64,000 nucleotides of DNA from Mercurialis annua (Eukaryota; Streptophyta; Magnoliopsida; Malpighiales; Euphorbiaceae), in contig NC_065574.1 of the NCBI RefSeq assembly GCF_937616625.2, positions 10,294,501 to 10,358,500 on the forward strand, in the 5' to 3' direction. Below the pieces are notes generated by a model, which was not told the DNA's origin, ran no database searches, and was given only the letters and a program-made list of their open reading frames with translations. Both the position numbers and the translations under genes were made by a program. Below are positions 21,138-32,106 of the stretch, piece after piece; the first letter of the stretch is position 1; each line of letters starts with the position of its first letter.

Positions 21138-22401
21138 GACAAAACCCATACGGAGACCCCTTAACTTTACCAGTTTTATTCGAGAGGTCCCTACTCCAAA
21201 GTTCTTCACCTTTGAGTCCCTGTACTTGACAAATTCCAATTTTAACACCCTTAAACTAACGGAAAATGGCAAGTGAAGTTCACTTGCGTTAAATGAGACT
21301 GTGAAAAAAAATTAGTCTCACTTTTTTAACTTTTAATCCCTATAAAAATGTATAAAATACATATAAATTAAGGAACCTCTAAAGTATTTTTTCCTTTTTT
21401 CTCTGAATTTGTAATTCACATAAAATGACTGTGTTTTATTTTTCTTCTCCACTTCATCTTCTTCACCAAAAACAAAAACTTCTTTTAAATCTCCACAAAA
21501 TCCAGTTCGCATGAATCATTTCATTTTCCCCTTTTAACCTTTTGCCCACTCATTTCATCAAATCCCCATAAAACCCCATAATCTAACCCATCTTTTCTCT
21601 TCCTCTAAATCTTTTCTCTTATTTTCGTCTCTATATAAATCTTCAATCTTTTAACATTCTGATATGTGGGTATTGATAGAAACTTAGAATAATAGAATAT
21701 TATATGTTTTCTTCAAACTTGTTGAACTGGGTTTTCTTCTTGAGCTATATAATATGGAGCACTATCGCCATATTACACTGATGAATTGGATCTCAACAAA
21801 TGTGAGCCATAGGAGCTTTCTGGGAATTCTCAAATTGTGTAAAATCTGTTAAAATATGATTTTCTGTTTAATTGCTTAAAGCTATGGCTTTTGTTGCAGC
21901 GATAACTAAAATGGAAGAAAAAGAGTGTTATTACTTTAGCTTGAAATTATACAAACTCAACCCCTGTTAATAAATTGAGTAAAATGGGTTTGCTTTATAA
22001 TGAATAAGCGCAACCAAAAAGTTGGTGGACTTGGTGTTCATGGGTTTAACCTCAGAAGTTTGAGAATAATACAGAGACCTGCCAAATAAAGAAGATGATG
22101 GCAAAATGATATGTTTGCCATCATATATATTTTGTTTTACACTTATTTTATCAAATTGTGATTTTGTATGAAATAAGTCCTCAAAATTGATGCCACGTAG
22201 ATTTTAATATATGGAAAGGAACGCCACATCACTGTTTTCTGTTAATTAACGGAGAGTGAACTTCACTTTCCATTTTCCGTTAGCTTAAGGGTGTGCAAAT
22301 TGGATTTTGTCAAGTACAAGGACCCGAACGTGAAGAACTTTGGAGTAGGGACCTCTCAAATAAAATCAGTAAAGTAGAGGGGCCTCCGTATGGGTTTTGC
22401 C
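21138..22401. mobile_element. MULE with long TIRs, 1264 bp, possible Pack-MULE
   Basis: Inverted arms of about 150 bp begin GACAAAACCCATACGGAG on the left and GGCAAAACCCATACGGAG on the right strand. A perfect 9-bp target duplication, TATTATAAA, is at 21129-21137 and 22402-22410. The 950-bp interior encodes no transposase. It has a pyrimidine-rich, leader-like part (21430-21660) and a more complex part (21720-22100) that could be captured host sequence; the donor is unknown. Confidence 0.92.
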
Positions 22402-22639
22402 TATTATAAACATTAAAGAGAAAAACCGCCTTTGCGAAATAATTAAAAATCACAGACTTCTTGTCTGAAACCGTGCGAACTAAACTCAATTTCCGTGGAA
22501 ACAATATTTTTTTCTTACTTTATATTATTTATTTGCGATACTACACTACAATTTAATATATATGGAGTAAGTTCGGGGAGAGAGAGGGAGGGAGAGAGGG
22601 AGGAGTTTTAGTATAGTTCCAATCTCAACATTCAAATGA

Positions 22640-23560
22640 TTATTTTGTTGGACCATGTGTCTTTTAACCTTATTTTGATATATTCAATCAATTGGCGTTT
22701 ATTTAAGTCTAACTCATTTCAAGCTTTGTGCAGCGTTTTTCTGATCGTTCCTATGAAATTCTTATTATGTACGATCGTTCAAATTGGTAAACGATCGTTT
22801 AAAATATTTCACACAATGTTGTCTCTCCGTTTTCAAGACAGTCTAGGGAACGATCTATAAATGATCTATAAACGATCGTTCAAAACATAATGAACGATCG
22901 TTTATAATGTTTAAACGATCGTTCACAGGCCAAAATTTTGAATCTTTTCTTGACCGTTATAAGCAAATGATCGTACACTTATTTAAACGATCGTTCAGAT
23001 TGTTCTGGCACTTCATTTATGAAGATTTTTATTGGAAGAAGAAAATGGCTTGGACCAATGGAACATTGACACATCATCAAGAAGCCTTTAAAGACTTGTT
23101 CTAACTCTTTGAGCAAAGTTAGAACAATTTATTGCAAAATCTTAAAAGCTCTCAACTACCAAAAACTCTCAAAAACTTATTGTGCATCAATTCTTCATAT
23201 TGATTGCTTGTTGTTCTAGTTAGTTAGAGCATTTATCGTTTCTATTTGTGGGTTATTGATTAAGCCTTGTAAAAATCAATTAGTTGTAAGTTAGGAGTTT
23301 TAGCTTTGGAAAAACTCCAAATTGGGTGTTTAGCTTTAAAGCACCATTTTTGTATCTTGTAATCAAGTTAATTTCTAGTGGAAAATCTCAATCTTTGATT
23401 GAGTAGTGGATGTAGGATTGGTGTTTAATCCGAACCACTCTAAAATCTTTGTAAAACCCTAACTCCAACATTTTCCTTTTTAATCATTTTTAATTAGCCA
23501 TTAAACCTAATTCACCCCCTCTTAGGGATTTCATATTTGGTTGTTCTAAATGATCATTTA
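22640..23560 (+). mobile_element. Copia-like LTR remnant with palindromic motifs
   Basis: Positions 23100-23540 resemble the 3' part of long copia LTRs of the SIRE/Maximus type, with GGATTGGTGTTTAATCCGAA and a later CACCCCCTCTTAGGG. The upstream part, 22770-22995, holds a cluster of AACGATCGTT palindromes where the U3 promoter region would be. No coding region or second LTR is nearby, so it is a fragment or solo LTR; ends are approximate. Confidence 0.4.
22770..22995. repeat. Cluster of AACGATCGTT palindromes
   Basis: The palindrome ACGATCGT, mostly within AACGATCGTT, occurs at about 22771, 22790, 22872, 22894, 22913 and 22986, with further half-copies (GAACGATCT, ATGATCGTAC). This is dense for AT-rich DNA, where CGATCG is rare. 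Confidence 0.85.
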
Positions 23561-24650
23561 GAATAAAAAAACACATGAAATTGACAATTTCTCAACTAAA
23601 ACACACTGATTCATTCTTGAGCCACATCAAAACGTAATTTGCAATCCGACAAATTTTAAAATTTGACAAACAATTCAAACACAACATGTTTCACGTCGTC
23701 GGAAACTTGACGGAACATACGTCATATGTCGAAAAAATACGTCATTTAGGTATGAGTACAACGATTAAATTTGGGAGGACACTGAACTATTCGAATGTTT
23801 CAAAACTGGTAGTATACTTTATTTTTTATTATTAAAACTTATACTAAACATAGCAAAACGTTATAACAGGAGGTCACTCACTTGAAACCGGTCGCTTTTT
23901 ATTAACCTGGACATCGTTTTTTCTGCCCTCTCCCATTCAGCGACACATCACATGCCATACCGCTCCGCCCGCCGCCGCTCTTTCTTTCTCTGCTCGTGCA
24001 CACCAAAGCTATCCTCGCCTTTTTTCCGATTAAATATGAAATTGGATCTGATATTTTCAGATCTGAATTTATTATTTTTAAAATTGTATACAATCTGTAT
24101 TATATACGAATTATATACAAATTAAAAAATAATATACGGATAATATACAGATTATATGTGTATTATATACCAAACAAATACAAAAGCTGGAAAATTTGAA
24201 ATTTTAAATGAAAATCGTATTTTTGTAAATATTTTTTAAAAATTGTATTTTTATAATTTTTTTTGTATGTCTGTTAAAAAAAAGGCATGTGGTATCTTTG
24301 TAAATATTTCCATTTATTCTGGTATTCGGGCAAAAACCTCTAAAGAATAATACATAATTTTTCAGTAATTTTATTTTTAATTATTATAATATTTTAGAAG
24401 TTGATATTTACTAAGTAAAATGAACGTTACATATTGGCTAAATTATTATTTAATAACATACTTTTATTTAATATTCACTATAAATATAATTAATTCTCAT
24501 ACAAAATTTATGGATCGGCCACTTCTTCAGATCTTCACAAATTCTTACAAAGTGATAATATCAATCGATCATCACAAAGTATAAGAAAATCATTAAGGAA
24601 AGCAAATGTTAAATGTTTTAAGAAAAATAGTAGAATAAGAAAGCTCAGCC
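23561..24650. other. Intergenic stretch, no gene seen
   Basis: Holds a G+C-richer patch at 23880-24010 and, at 24085-24175, repeated words of the TATACGAATTATAT/TATACAGATTATAT type. No gene or element ends found. Confidence 0.4.
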
Positions 24651-24737
24651 ATAAAATTGTGGAATGCCGCTGTCAACTGATAGAGTTGGCAAAAATAGCT
24701 ACCCATAATAGTTTGATATTACTTAAAAGTAGCTTAA

Positions 24738-25394
24738 TTAATCAACTTTTATGATAAACTTTCCATGAATATCCAAACCAAATCCAGCCAGCTGTGTCAA
24801 CATATGATCAATCTTAAACAACGGCCATGTCTTGGTTAATCCGTGTTGCTGAAAAGCTTCATCACAACGACCAACTTCGGTAATAGCAGCAACAAGCATA
24901 GTTCGGACAGTAACATTGTCTTGAGCTTTAAATGCAGCCAAAGCTTTTTTAAGATCTTCAATGACCTTTACGTAAATCTCTGTGCTTAGATTTAGGGCAG
25001 TGACGATCTCGGCTTTCGTAGACTTGTTTTTAACTAATTTTAGCGAGAAAGAGAGCGTGTGTTCTACGTGTTCGATCAAGGATACAATCACTGCCTCTAA
25101 TGCAGAAAATGGATTTGTAGAGCCAGTAATGCATGGAAAAATTAGGGCAATGCAGTTTGTGGAATTTTCCGTGACACCGCATATGTTTTTAAGGACTGGA
25201 TTGATGATAGTTGGTAATTTAATGGGAAGATCGAGATGGGGAGAAACTAATTTCTTGCATACTTTCGGATGGCGGGGTTTGATTGGAGACTGAGGAGAAT
25301 TCGAAGACGGACCGGAGGCCATGCGATGAGCATCGGTAGATAAGAGAAAGGAAGAAGCAAGGAAGAGAAGAATAATTGATTTGCTAAACTCCAT
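24738..25394 (-). CDS. PMEI-like protein, subfamily I, gene 4, lacking a conserved cysteine
   Basis: A 218-residue secreted PMEI-family protein, the most diverged of subfamily I. The signal peptide (about 1-22) ends STDA, then a Ser/Pro linker follows. Cys46, Cys72, Cys81 and Cys88 are present. The third canonical cysteine (137 in genes 1-3, in LHLCIELY) is replaced by Ser in LNLSTEIY (codon AGC), leaving Cys177 (GRCDEAF) without its partner. Otherwise the frame is intact and ends FIIKVD, three residues longer than its relatives. No intron. Its 5' flank shares the block TTTTAGGGCAAAAATGACAG and the TATA context with genes 1-3. It is expected to fold less stably, or to use Cys46/88 differently. 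Confidence 0.9.
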   Translation of the reverse strand: MEFSKSIILLFLASSFLLSTDAHRMASGPSSNSPQSPIKPRHPKVCKKLVSPHLDLPIKLPTIINPVLKNICGVTENSTNCIALIFPCITGSTNPFSALEAVIVSLIEHVEHTLSFSLKLVKNKSTKAEIVTALNLSTEIYVKVIEDLKKALAAFKAQDNVTVRTMLVAAITEVGRCDEAFQQHGLTKTWPLFKIDHMLTQLAGFGLDIHGKFIIKVD

Positions 25395-25504
25395 TTTTGT
25401 TAATTAATCTTTAATTTGCTTCTCTTGATTGAAAAAAAGGGAAGATTAGTAGTGAAAGTTTAGGGAGAGTTGATGATGATTATGTTGAATATAGAGATGG
25501 GGCT

Positions 25505-25512
25505 TTTATATA
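25505..25512 (-). promoter_or_regulatory. TATA box of PMEI gene 4
   Basis: TATATAAA on the minus strand, about 115 bp before the ATG, in the shared subfamily I context. Confidence 0.68.
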
Positions 25513-25723
25513 CAGAACAGTTGAACTTGAAAGGCTGTCATTTTTGCCCTAAAATTATATTCCATTACTGTTAGAGAATTAATAGGATTTTGTTATAAGT
25601 TAAATGGTTTTTAGGTATTATCTGAACTTCCAATTATTGAAGTATAACATTAAAGTGGTTTCATAATTTGTTTCTTTAAACTAATTGTTTTGTTCTTGAA
25701 TATTTAGAAGGAAAACTTAGTTA

Positions 25724-25987
25724 CTACCTCCGTTCTTTTTTAGTTGTCCATTTAGCCAATATTGCACATATCAAGATAGTGCTTCTTTTGTCTTAATTTA
25801 TAAAGAAAAATACTAATATAACCCTATTAGTTAATAAATGCCTTTTAAATTAAAACATAGGGTCATTTATTAGAGATGGGTAAACTTGGAAGATAAGTAG
25901 CTAATATCACATGTAATTACTAAATGGACAACTATTTGTAGACAAATAAAATTGGCTAAATGGACAACTAAAAAAGAACGGAGGGAG
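25724..25987. mobile_element. Complete Stowaway-type MITE, 264 bp
   Basis: Inverted arms of about 35 bp start CTACCTCCGTTC and end GAACGGAGGGAG. TA flanks both sides (25722-25723 and 25988-25989), the mariner-type target duplication. It sits about 330 bp upstream of the PMEI gene 4 ATG. Confidence 0.93.
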
Positions 25988-26339
25988 TATCTTTTTTTGT
26001 ATAAATTGTTATTTAGATTGATTCACTTATAATTTCTGTTGCAAAGTAACTTTGTACGTTTTATTTTTATTCTATACAATGACATTTAGTTTAATCGATT
26101 TTTTAGGTCTAGTTCGAAAAATTTAAACATTTTCGCCTTTGTAAACCTAACATAAATTTATATTTTATGCAATTTTAATCCTATTTAATATAGTTAATAG
26201 TTAATATTTTATATTTATAATTTTGACTATTTTATTAATGAGTGTTTTATTTAATTGATCTTTTATTTAAGTTTAGAATAATTAGTTATACGGATTTAAA
26301 ATAAGGGTCAAAGAAACATAATATTGTCCCACTGCTCTT

Positions 26340-27186
26340 CGGCTAATTTGGGTGAATATTTCGGGAGTGCCTCTTTTGGTGTGGTCTGAGGAATTGTTCA
26401 TGACAATAGAAAACAATATAGGGAAATCTTGCAATGATGGAAATCTGCAATCTGTATCGCAGACATCTCATATTCAGATATACTCAACAAGATGAGCGAG
26501 CCGTCCGGACACGGCATCGGATCGGTGCGCCATACCGGTTGGTCTAGGCCGGCCCTGAAGCATGCCGCAGTTTTGGTATATATATCTCTAATTTTTATTA
26601 AATATATTTTCATTATTATACTATTTTTCTTTTTTTAAGTTAAAATTTATTGTTTTTCGGCAGGCTGAGGAGCTGGAGCGTCCACCTACTCACACCGAGG
26701 TGAACTACATGATACATACGCTGAAAGCTAATTGGATGCAATTCGTTGATCAACCAGCGAGAGACACTACTATAAGTAAATCATAGATTTTATATTTATA
26801 AACACATGTATTTAACAAGCATTAAAGTTAAATTTTTTTGTCAAAAACGGAAAACATCTGCCGAAAAATAGCATTTTCCTGATGTGGTTTTAATGGTTTA
26901 TCGACGGAAAGAAATCCGTCACCAAAACCGTCCCTCTTTAACGATAGAACTAGCAGCAGATATTTCCGTCGCTAAATTAGCGATGGATTTTCCCGTCGCT
27001 AAATTAGCGATGGATTTCTCCGTCGCTAATTCCCTTATGGGCCGTCGCTAATGATCATTAGCGACGGAAATAAAACAATGTGCCGACGGATTGCTCCATC
27101 GCTAAATTGTTGACAGACCAATATTGGTCGCTTATTGTTTTAGCGACGAATTTCGAGGGTTTAGTGACCGATTTTTTCTAGTAGTG
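26340..27186 (+). mobile_element. CACTA (En/Spm) relic with a right end
   Basis: The right end, TTTTTTCTAGTAGTG, is a CACTA terminus, preceded by subterminal repeats of the TAGCGACGGA/CCGTCGCTAA type (26895-27165). Internal exons of a transposase are described separately. No left end was found, so it is truncated. It belongs to the same broad group as 2383-3450. Confidence 0.75.
26492..26780 (+). pseudogene. Plant transposase (Ptta/En/Spm, Transposase_24-like) fragment
   Basis: Two exon remnants are visible. The first (26492-26575) encodes MSEPSGHGIGSVRHTG followed by W-S-R-P-A-L-K-H-A; the second (26664-26780) encodes AEELERPPTHTEVNYM followed by IHTLKANW and FVDQPARD. An 88-bp intron with GT and AG ends lies between, and the frame is kept across it (phase 0). 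These match the pattern of the C-terminal transposase domain of plant CACTA elements (HTGGS, then a PT-E-F-x-xTH region, then FVDE). The rest of the gene is missing. Confidence 0.7.
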
Positions 27187-27488
27187 CCAAAACACAAGTT
27201 TGGAAATCCAATTAACTTAAAAAAGTTAAAATATATTTATTGATTTTTAGAAATAAATTAAAATTTAAAATTCAAGTCCACCCTTCTTTTAAAAATGAAT
27301 CCTGGATAAAAGTTGTAAATTCGGAGAAACTATTTTTCCAAGAATAACCTCATCAAAAAATCTACTTTCTTCAAAACTCTCTAATCCGGCATCTCCTCCG
27401 AGACAAGGCATAGAAAGATCATAAACTTGACCCCTATAAACAAGGTAAAGAATCATAGAACACTGCTCGTCACTTAGAATTTTTTTTA

Positions 27489-29516
27489 GGCCAAAAGCAG
27501 TGGCGGAACCAGAAATTTTTTTCAGCCCGGGCTAAATGTCCTCTTTTATATCTACAAAATTAAACTCGACACTCAAATTATAATTTTTTTATCACAAAAT
27601 TAAAAATTATTGATCTAATAATAAATTTATACATAATTTAAATTGATTTAGTTTGATTAGATTTCATCAAGTTATTATTTTAAATATTCAAAAAATATTC
27701 AATTACAAAATCCATCAACTATCCATAAAATATAATTGAAATCTAAAATAAAAATAAATATAGTCTTTACACAATAATATAAATATATAAACTACATTAT
27801 TTTGTAAACAAATATTTTTTTAAAAAAATTCACTCGAAATTGGAGGCGGATTGGTTTTGAAGGACTAATGATTAAAAAATTAGGTTAGTAATTTTTAATT
27901 GAAAGAATTAAAAATATTTAGATTTAATTTTGTTTAAATTGAGTTAGAAAATTTAGAAATTAGATTAGAAACTTTGATTAAAAATTTTAAAAAAATAAAA
28001 AAAATGGTCAAAAATTAATAAAAAAACTTAATGGAAAATTAACAATTACATTTGATAATTTTTGGTTGGATATTCAGTTAAGGGTTGGGTATTTGGATAA
28101 GGGGCTGTTTGCAGCAGTTTTGTATAATATCAATCTCGTATAACTGGACTTTTAAGTAAAGAAAGGGCCGAAACTTTGGCCTTCAAAATTTTAAAAGAAG
28201 GGACCAAACGACGTTAGGTCCCTTAAAACTAAAAGAAAAAAGTCTATTTTTCTTTTTTGTTTCTTCGTCTTCCTCATACAAAGGACACAACAGTTTTGTC
28301 CGGCAGCCATGGCTGAAACCCAAAAGCTTTACGCAGTCGTCATCGCTCAGATCTCAAACCTTTAGCTTTCTCACGTCAGCCCGGGCTCTAGCCTACCCGA
28401 GCCTGAACGTGGTTCTGCCCCTGGCCAAAAGGACAAATTTAGTTTTACAAAAGTGCAAATCTTATAATTTCATCCAATTTGCCTTGAAACGCATGATTTC
28501 GTTTCAATTTTGTCCAACTCTCAATTTTCAATTGATTTTTAATATGTAGTGTCTACGTGGCGCTGACGAGGCATGTCACATGTCTGCCACCTTGGCGAAT
28601 ATAAGGTTAAAAGTTCAAATAAATTCTTAAATTTTTTTAAAAGAATATTTACAACCTCAAACTTTAAATCGTTTCAACTTAACTTTTAAACTAATTATTT
28701 TTTAATATTTTTATCGTAGTCTACTATCGACACTGTATTTCGACTGTCTCAATTTTTCCGGCCGCCCCTACCAACATTGTCGCCAGAAAAAAAATCGACT
28801 ACCATTCTTTCCATGAGAAGAACTGACCATTCTTCCCATAGAAAGAACAAATATGTTCTTCTCAAATGAGAGAAAAAAATATTTTTCCTCCCAAATAAGA
28901 GAACATGTTCAGTTCTTCCCATTTGGGAAGAACTATGATCATTCTTCCCAAATGGGAAGAACCGGTATGAACCCAGTTACTGGGTTCATCGGAAAAGATG
29001 AACCTAGTTAAACTGGGTTTATTTTTTTTATTATTTTAAAAAGACATTAAAAATTTTAATTAAATTTTAATTAGGTTAGATTTGTTTTATTTAATTGCGT
29101 TCTATTATATTTAGTTAGGTTTTATTAATTGAGAAAATTAAATGGACGACTTTAATTTTTAATGAAATTAATTAGTTCGGTTGATTTAATCATCTGAAGT
29201 ATTTGATTGGTTTAATTAAATTTTGATTTATTTTAATTTTAAATATTATTTGATTATTGATATTTAAATTAAGAAAATGGTGAAATGGCTAAAAAAAATT
29301 ATAAGTATAAAATTGGTAAATTTTTCAAAAATTAAGAATTTATTTGCACTTTATCATATTAAGTTCCATGGTGGCACGTTGTGTGGCACGTCACATCAGC
29401 AAAAACGTGTGCCAATTGAAAATTGAATAAAATTGAAACGAAATCATACGTTTCACGAGAAATTGGATGAAATTGAAAGGTTCGTACTTTTGTGGAACTT
29501 TCTTAAAAGTTTGGCT
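27489..29516. mobile_element. MULE with long TIRs, interrupted by a hAT element
   Basis: The left arm starts GGCCAAAAG, is broken by a hAT insertion, and resumes at 28424 with CAAATTT and the GAAACGCATGATTTCGTTTC block. The right arm (about 29340-29516) carries the inverted equivalent. The arms match those of the MITE at 5182-5493. Ends lie in T-runs, so the 9-bp target duplication could not be fixed. The core at 28750-28990 has hairpins of TTCTTCCC/GGGAAGAA. Confidence 0.75.
27498..28423. mobile_element. hAT-like element, 926 bp, nested in a MULE
   Basis: Begins CAGTGGCGGAACCA and ends TGGTTCTGCCCCTG, an imperfect TIR of a common plant hAT type. A perfect 8-bp target duplication, GCCAAAAG, lies at 27490-27497 and 28424-28431. 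Another inverted pair is AGCCCGGGCT near both ends. No transposase is encoded. A short frame at 28309 (MAETQKLYAVVIAQ) may be captured sequence. Confidence 0.85.
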
Positions 29517-30664
29517 TTTTTGATTTATATTAAATGTTCAAAAAGTTTTCAAAAATACGTAAAATGTTTTCACTTTTTACGTACCGTATAAGAAATTTAT
29601 TGGAGATGTATCGATAATGTATCAAATATGTATATAAAATATATTTTTTATAAATAAAAAATAGTATGTAAAATGTGTAAAGTTTTTTATATTTTAAGTA
29701 GAATTAATTTTTTTTTGACTTAGTACGTATTTTTAAAATTAAGTGATTTTTTGGGTAGTTTTATAGTTATTCCTATATATTTTATATTATACAAATTTAT
29801 ATATGTCTAAATTGAATCTAAAAATATAGAGATATTAAAAATTTAAATTTAATTACAAAAATAATAAATATTACCCACGATATTATTGTTGGCACGTAAT
29901 AATCACACATGGTACCAATATAATATAAAAATAAATGCATATTAGATCAATAAACCTAATGTTCTGATGATTATTTTATATTGTAAAGTAGATTATTAAA
30001 TTATTATAGCATTATTACGTTGATATTTAATAATTAATAAAGAATATTGTGCTAATTTTGATAAATACTAATAATTTATTAAATTTCAAATAAATACTAA
30101 AACTAAGTTGAGGTATATCAAGCTCGGAAAAATAATTTTTTATATTTATATATTTAATCTGAATGAAAAATATTATCCTTAAAAAAATTACGACAATATA
30201 ATCCGTCATTTTTAAGAAATCCAATTTTCAATTTAAATCTATATTTAAAATTTATTTTTACAGTTAATGATATAATTTTTTATTATATGAGTTGCGTGAA
30301 TTTAAAATAAATATTATGTATCCTAAAATAAATGTACATCAAAATCATAAAATCAACGAACTAGATTATCATAAAGAAATTAAAATTATATTTATCATTT
30401 TGATTAAAAAATACAAATAGATAAAATTATATTACCATCAAACTTTATTTCTGTTAATTAAATTCTTCATGATATTAACATATCATGTAAATAATCACGC
30501 CACGTGTCACGTATTAAATGGTTGATTCATAATCCTATAACGCGTGGTGGACTTGGTTCACCTAAGAATTTCTCCAACGGAGAGGGTAAATAATCAAATA
30601 CATAAACATTGTAGGGAAATGTAATTCATTCTCAAAAAGTGAGTAATTAATTAATAATTATCTC
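29517..30664. other. AT-rich intergenic stretch
   Basis: No gene visible; strongly AT-rich low-complexity sequence, with a G-box-like CCACGTG at about 30501. Confidence 0.4.
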
Positions 30665-31237
30665 TTATATTAATGTCTTAGAAATGTCGACGCCATATCC
30701 GATCAACTCTATCAATGCAGCATCGATCTCCGTCATGGGCGATACGGTGCCTTTATCAGTAAAAGCTTTATCACAGCGACCGGCAGTGGAAATGGAAGCA
30801 GTGAGTAAACCATTAACAGTCTTAATTTGTTTAGCAGAAGTGGCAGCGAGTGCTTTTCCAAGGTCATCAATAATCTGTTTATAAGATTTTGAACATTTTT
30901 TAAGGGTTTTAGCCATTTCCTCTGATATTGATGGAGCTTTTCTTGCTTGATGAGAAATCGAATTGGCCCGCTCTACGCGTTTATATACGGCTTCTATGAT
31001 CATGTTCAACACCGAAACTGTGTCGGTTGATGAACCGGTTAAGTACGGGGTGACGGATTCAACGCATCTCGTAGGGTTTTTAGTAACTTTGCATATATCT
31101 TTAACCGAAGAATCTGCGGCTGATGACGGAGAGGGAGCCGGAGATTCGGAGTCTGATGCCGAGGAGATGGTAGTAGAAGATGAAAAAATTAAGAAAGAAA
31201 ATAAAAAGAAGATGGAAATTGATTTGTTAAACTCCAT
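30665..31237 (-). CDS. PMEI-like protein, subfamily II, gene 5
   Basis: A 190-residue secreted PMEI-family protein. I start it at the Met of MEFNKSIS rather than at an ATG nine codons upstream, because MEF(N/S)KSI begins all subfamily II members and the signal peptide then starts directly. Signal peptide about 1-27, Ser/Pro-rich linker 28-43, then the inhibitor domain with exactly the four canonical cysteines: Cys49 and Cys58 (DICKVTKNPTRC), Cys115 (KKCSKSY) and Cys155 (AGRCDKAF). It ends YGVDISKTLI, shared with genes 6-8. It is the most isolated member of its subfamily, and its upstream region is only weakly like theirs. Target enzyme unknown. Confidence 0.9.
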   Translation of the reverse strand: MEFNKSISIFFLFSFLIFSSSTTISSASDSESPAPSPSSAADSSVKDICKVTKNPTRCVESVTPYLTGSSTDTVSVLNMIIEAVYKRVERANSISHQARKAPSISEEMAKTLKKCSKSYKQIIDDLGKALAATSAKQIKTVNGLLTASISTAGRCDKAFTDKGTVSPMTEIDAALIELIGYGVDISKTLI

Positions 31238-31295
31238 TATTGTTTTGGATCTTCTAATTGACAATGGTTATGGAAAAGACAAAGATAAATGTGAG

Positions 31296-31303
31296 TTTAT
31301 ATA
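31296..31303 (-). promoter_or_regulatory. TATA box of PMEI gene 5
   Basis: TATATAAA on the minus strand, about 60 bp before the chosen ATG. The ATG nine codons upstream would leave only about 30 bp, which also favours the chosen start. Confidence 0.65.
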
Positions 31304-31309
31304 AGGGGT

Positions 31310-31763
31310 TTTATGGTTAAGTATAGGAAAAATTAAGTTATAGTTTGTGTGAATGTAGTTCATTATTAGTTTTTGTTGACAGATCAAATTCTTTCTTAAG
31401 CTACTTCTTTCTTGCTAATTAATTAAGCATTGGCTAGGGAAAATGCAATGATCTAAATTTACTCAAATTTCTTTTTGAGATTTCCCTAATTTAGTTATTA
31501 ACCAATGGTGAGGCTTCAAGGTTATATTTATATGCTTCTTTATATAAAAAATAAGTGAGGATGAAAGGTGAAATATTTTTTTTCTATAATTAATTTATTT
31601 TATTATCATTTATATGTAAAAATATTAATGCAACAAAAAGAAAAAAAATCAGATGGGTATTGTGTGTAATAAATCACAACAAAAGAATCAACAAATTAAA
31701 TATTATATTAACTCCTAACGAATATATATGATGTTTTATTTTTATTAACTCGATTGACTAACA
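31310..31763. other. Upstream flank of PMEI gene 5, nothing else seen
   Basis: AT-rich; weakly similar to the conserved upstream block of genes 6-8 (GGTTAAGTATAGGAAAAATT at about 31315). Confidence 0.4.
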
Positions 31764-31825
31764 AACAATCTAACATAATATCGGCCGATTGGGTAACAAT
31801 CTAACATAATATCGGCCGATTGGGT
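31764..31825. repeat. Two tandem 31-bp units
   Basis: A 31-bp unit is repeated exactly twice (31764-31794, 31795-31825). Each copy holds the perfect palindrome ATCGGCCGAT. Recent slippage or duplication. Confidence 0.9.
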
Positions 31826-31874
31826 GCAGTTTCTGAGTAAAGGGTTCTAAAATGAGGAAGTTGTTATCGCTAGC

Positions 31875-32030
31875 TAGGGGTGTGCACGGTTTGGTTCGGT
31901 TCGGAGTGCACTTTGCCATAACCGAACCAAACCACCCCTGATTAATGAAAACCAAACCACCTATTTCGGTGAATAGTTTTTTCGGTTTGGTATATCGAGA
32001 TTTCGATTTTAACCGACCGAACCGAACATT
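31875..32030. mobile_element. hAT-type MITE fragment
   Basis: Starts TAGGGGTGTGCACGG, followed by GGTTTGGTTCGG and facing AACCGAACC words, like the complete element at 3532-4086. No right end was found. Confidence 0.55.
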
Positions 32031-32106
32031 TAATTGAAATTTTTTAAAAGCATCAAACTTCAAAAAAAAATTCAAAACAAAAATAAGAATACAGATCTGA
32101 AAATCA

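Noticed and set aside
30665..31264. Longer N termini for PMEI genes 5, 6 and 7
   Set aside because: Upstream ATGs would place charged residues before the signal peptide and sit close to the TATA box; MEF(N/S)KSI is the shared start.
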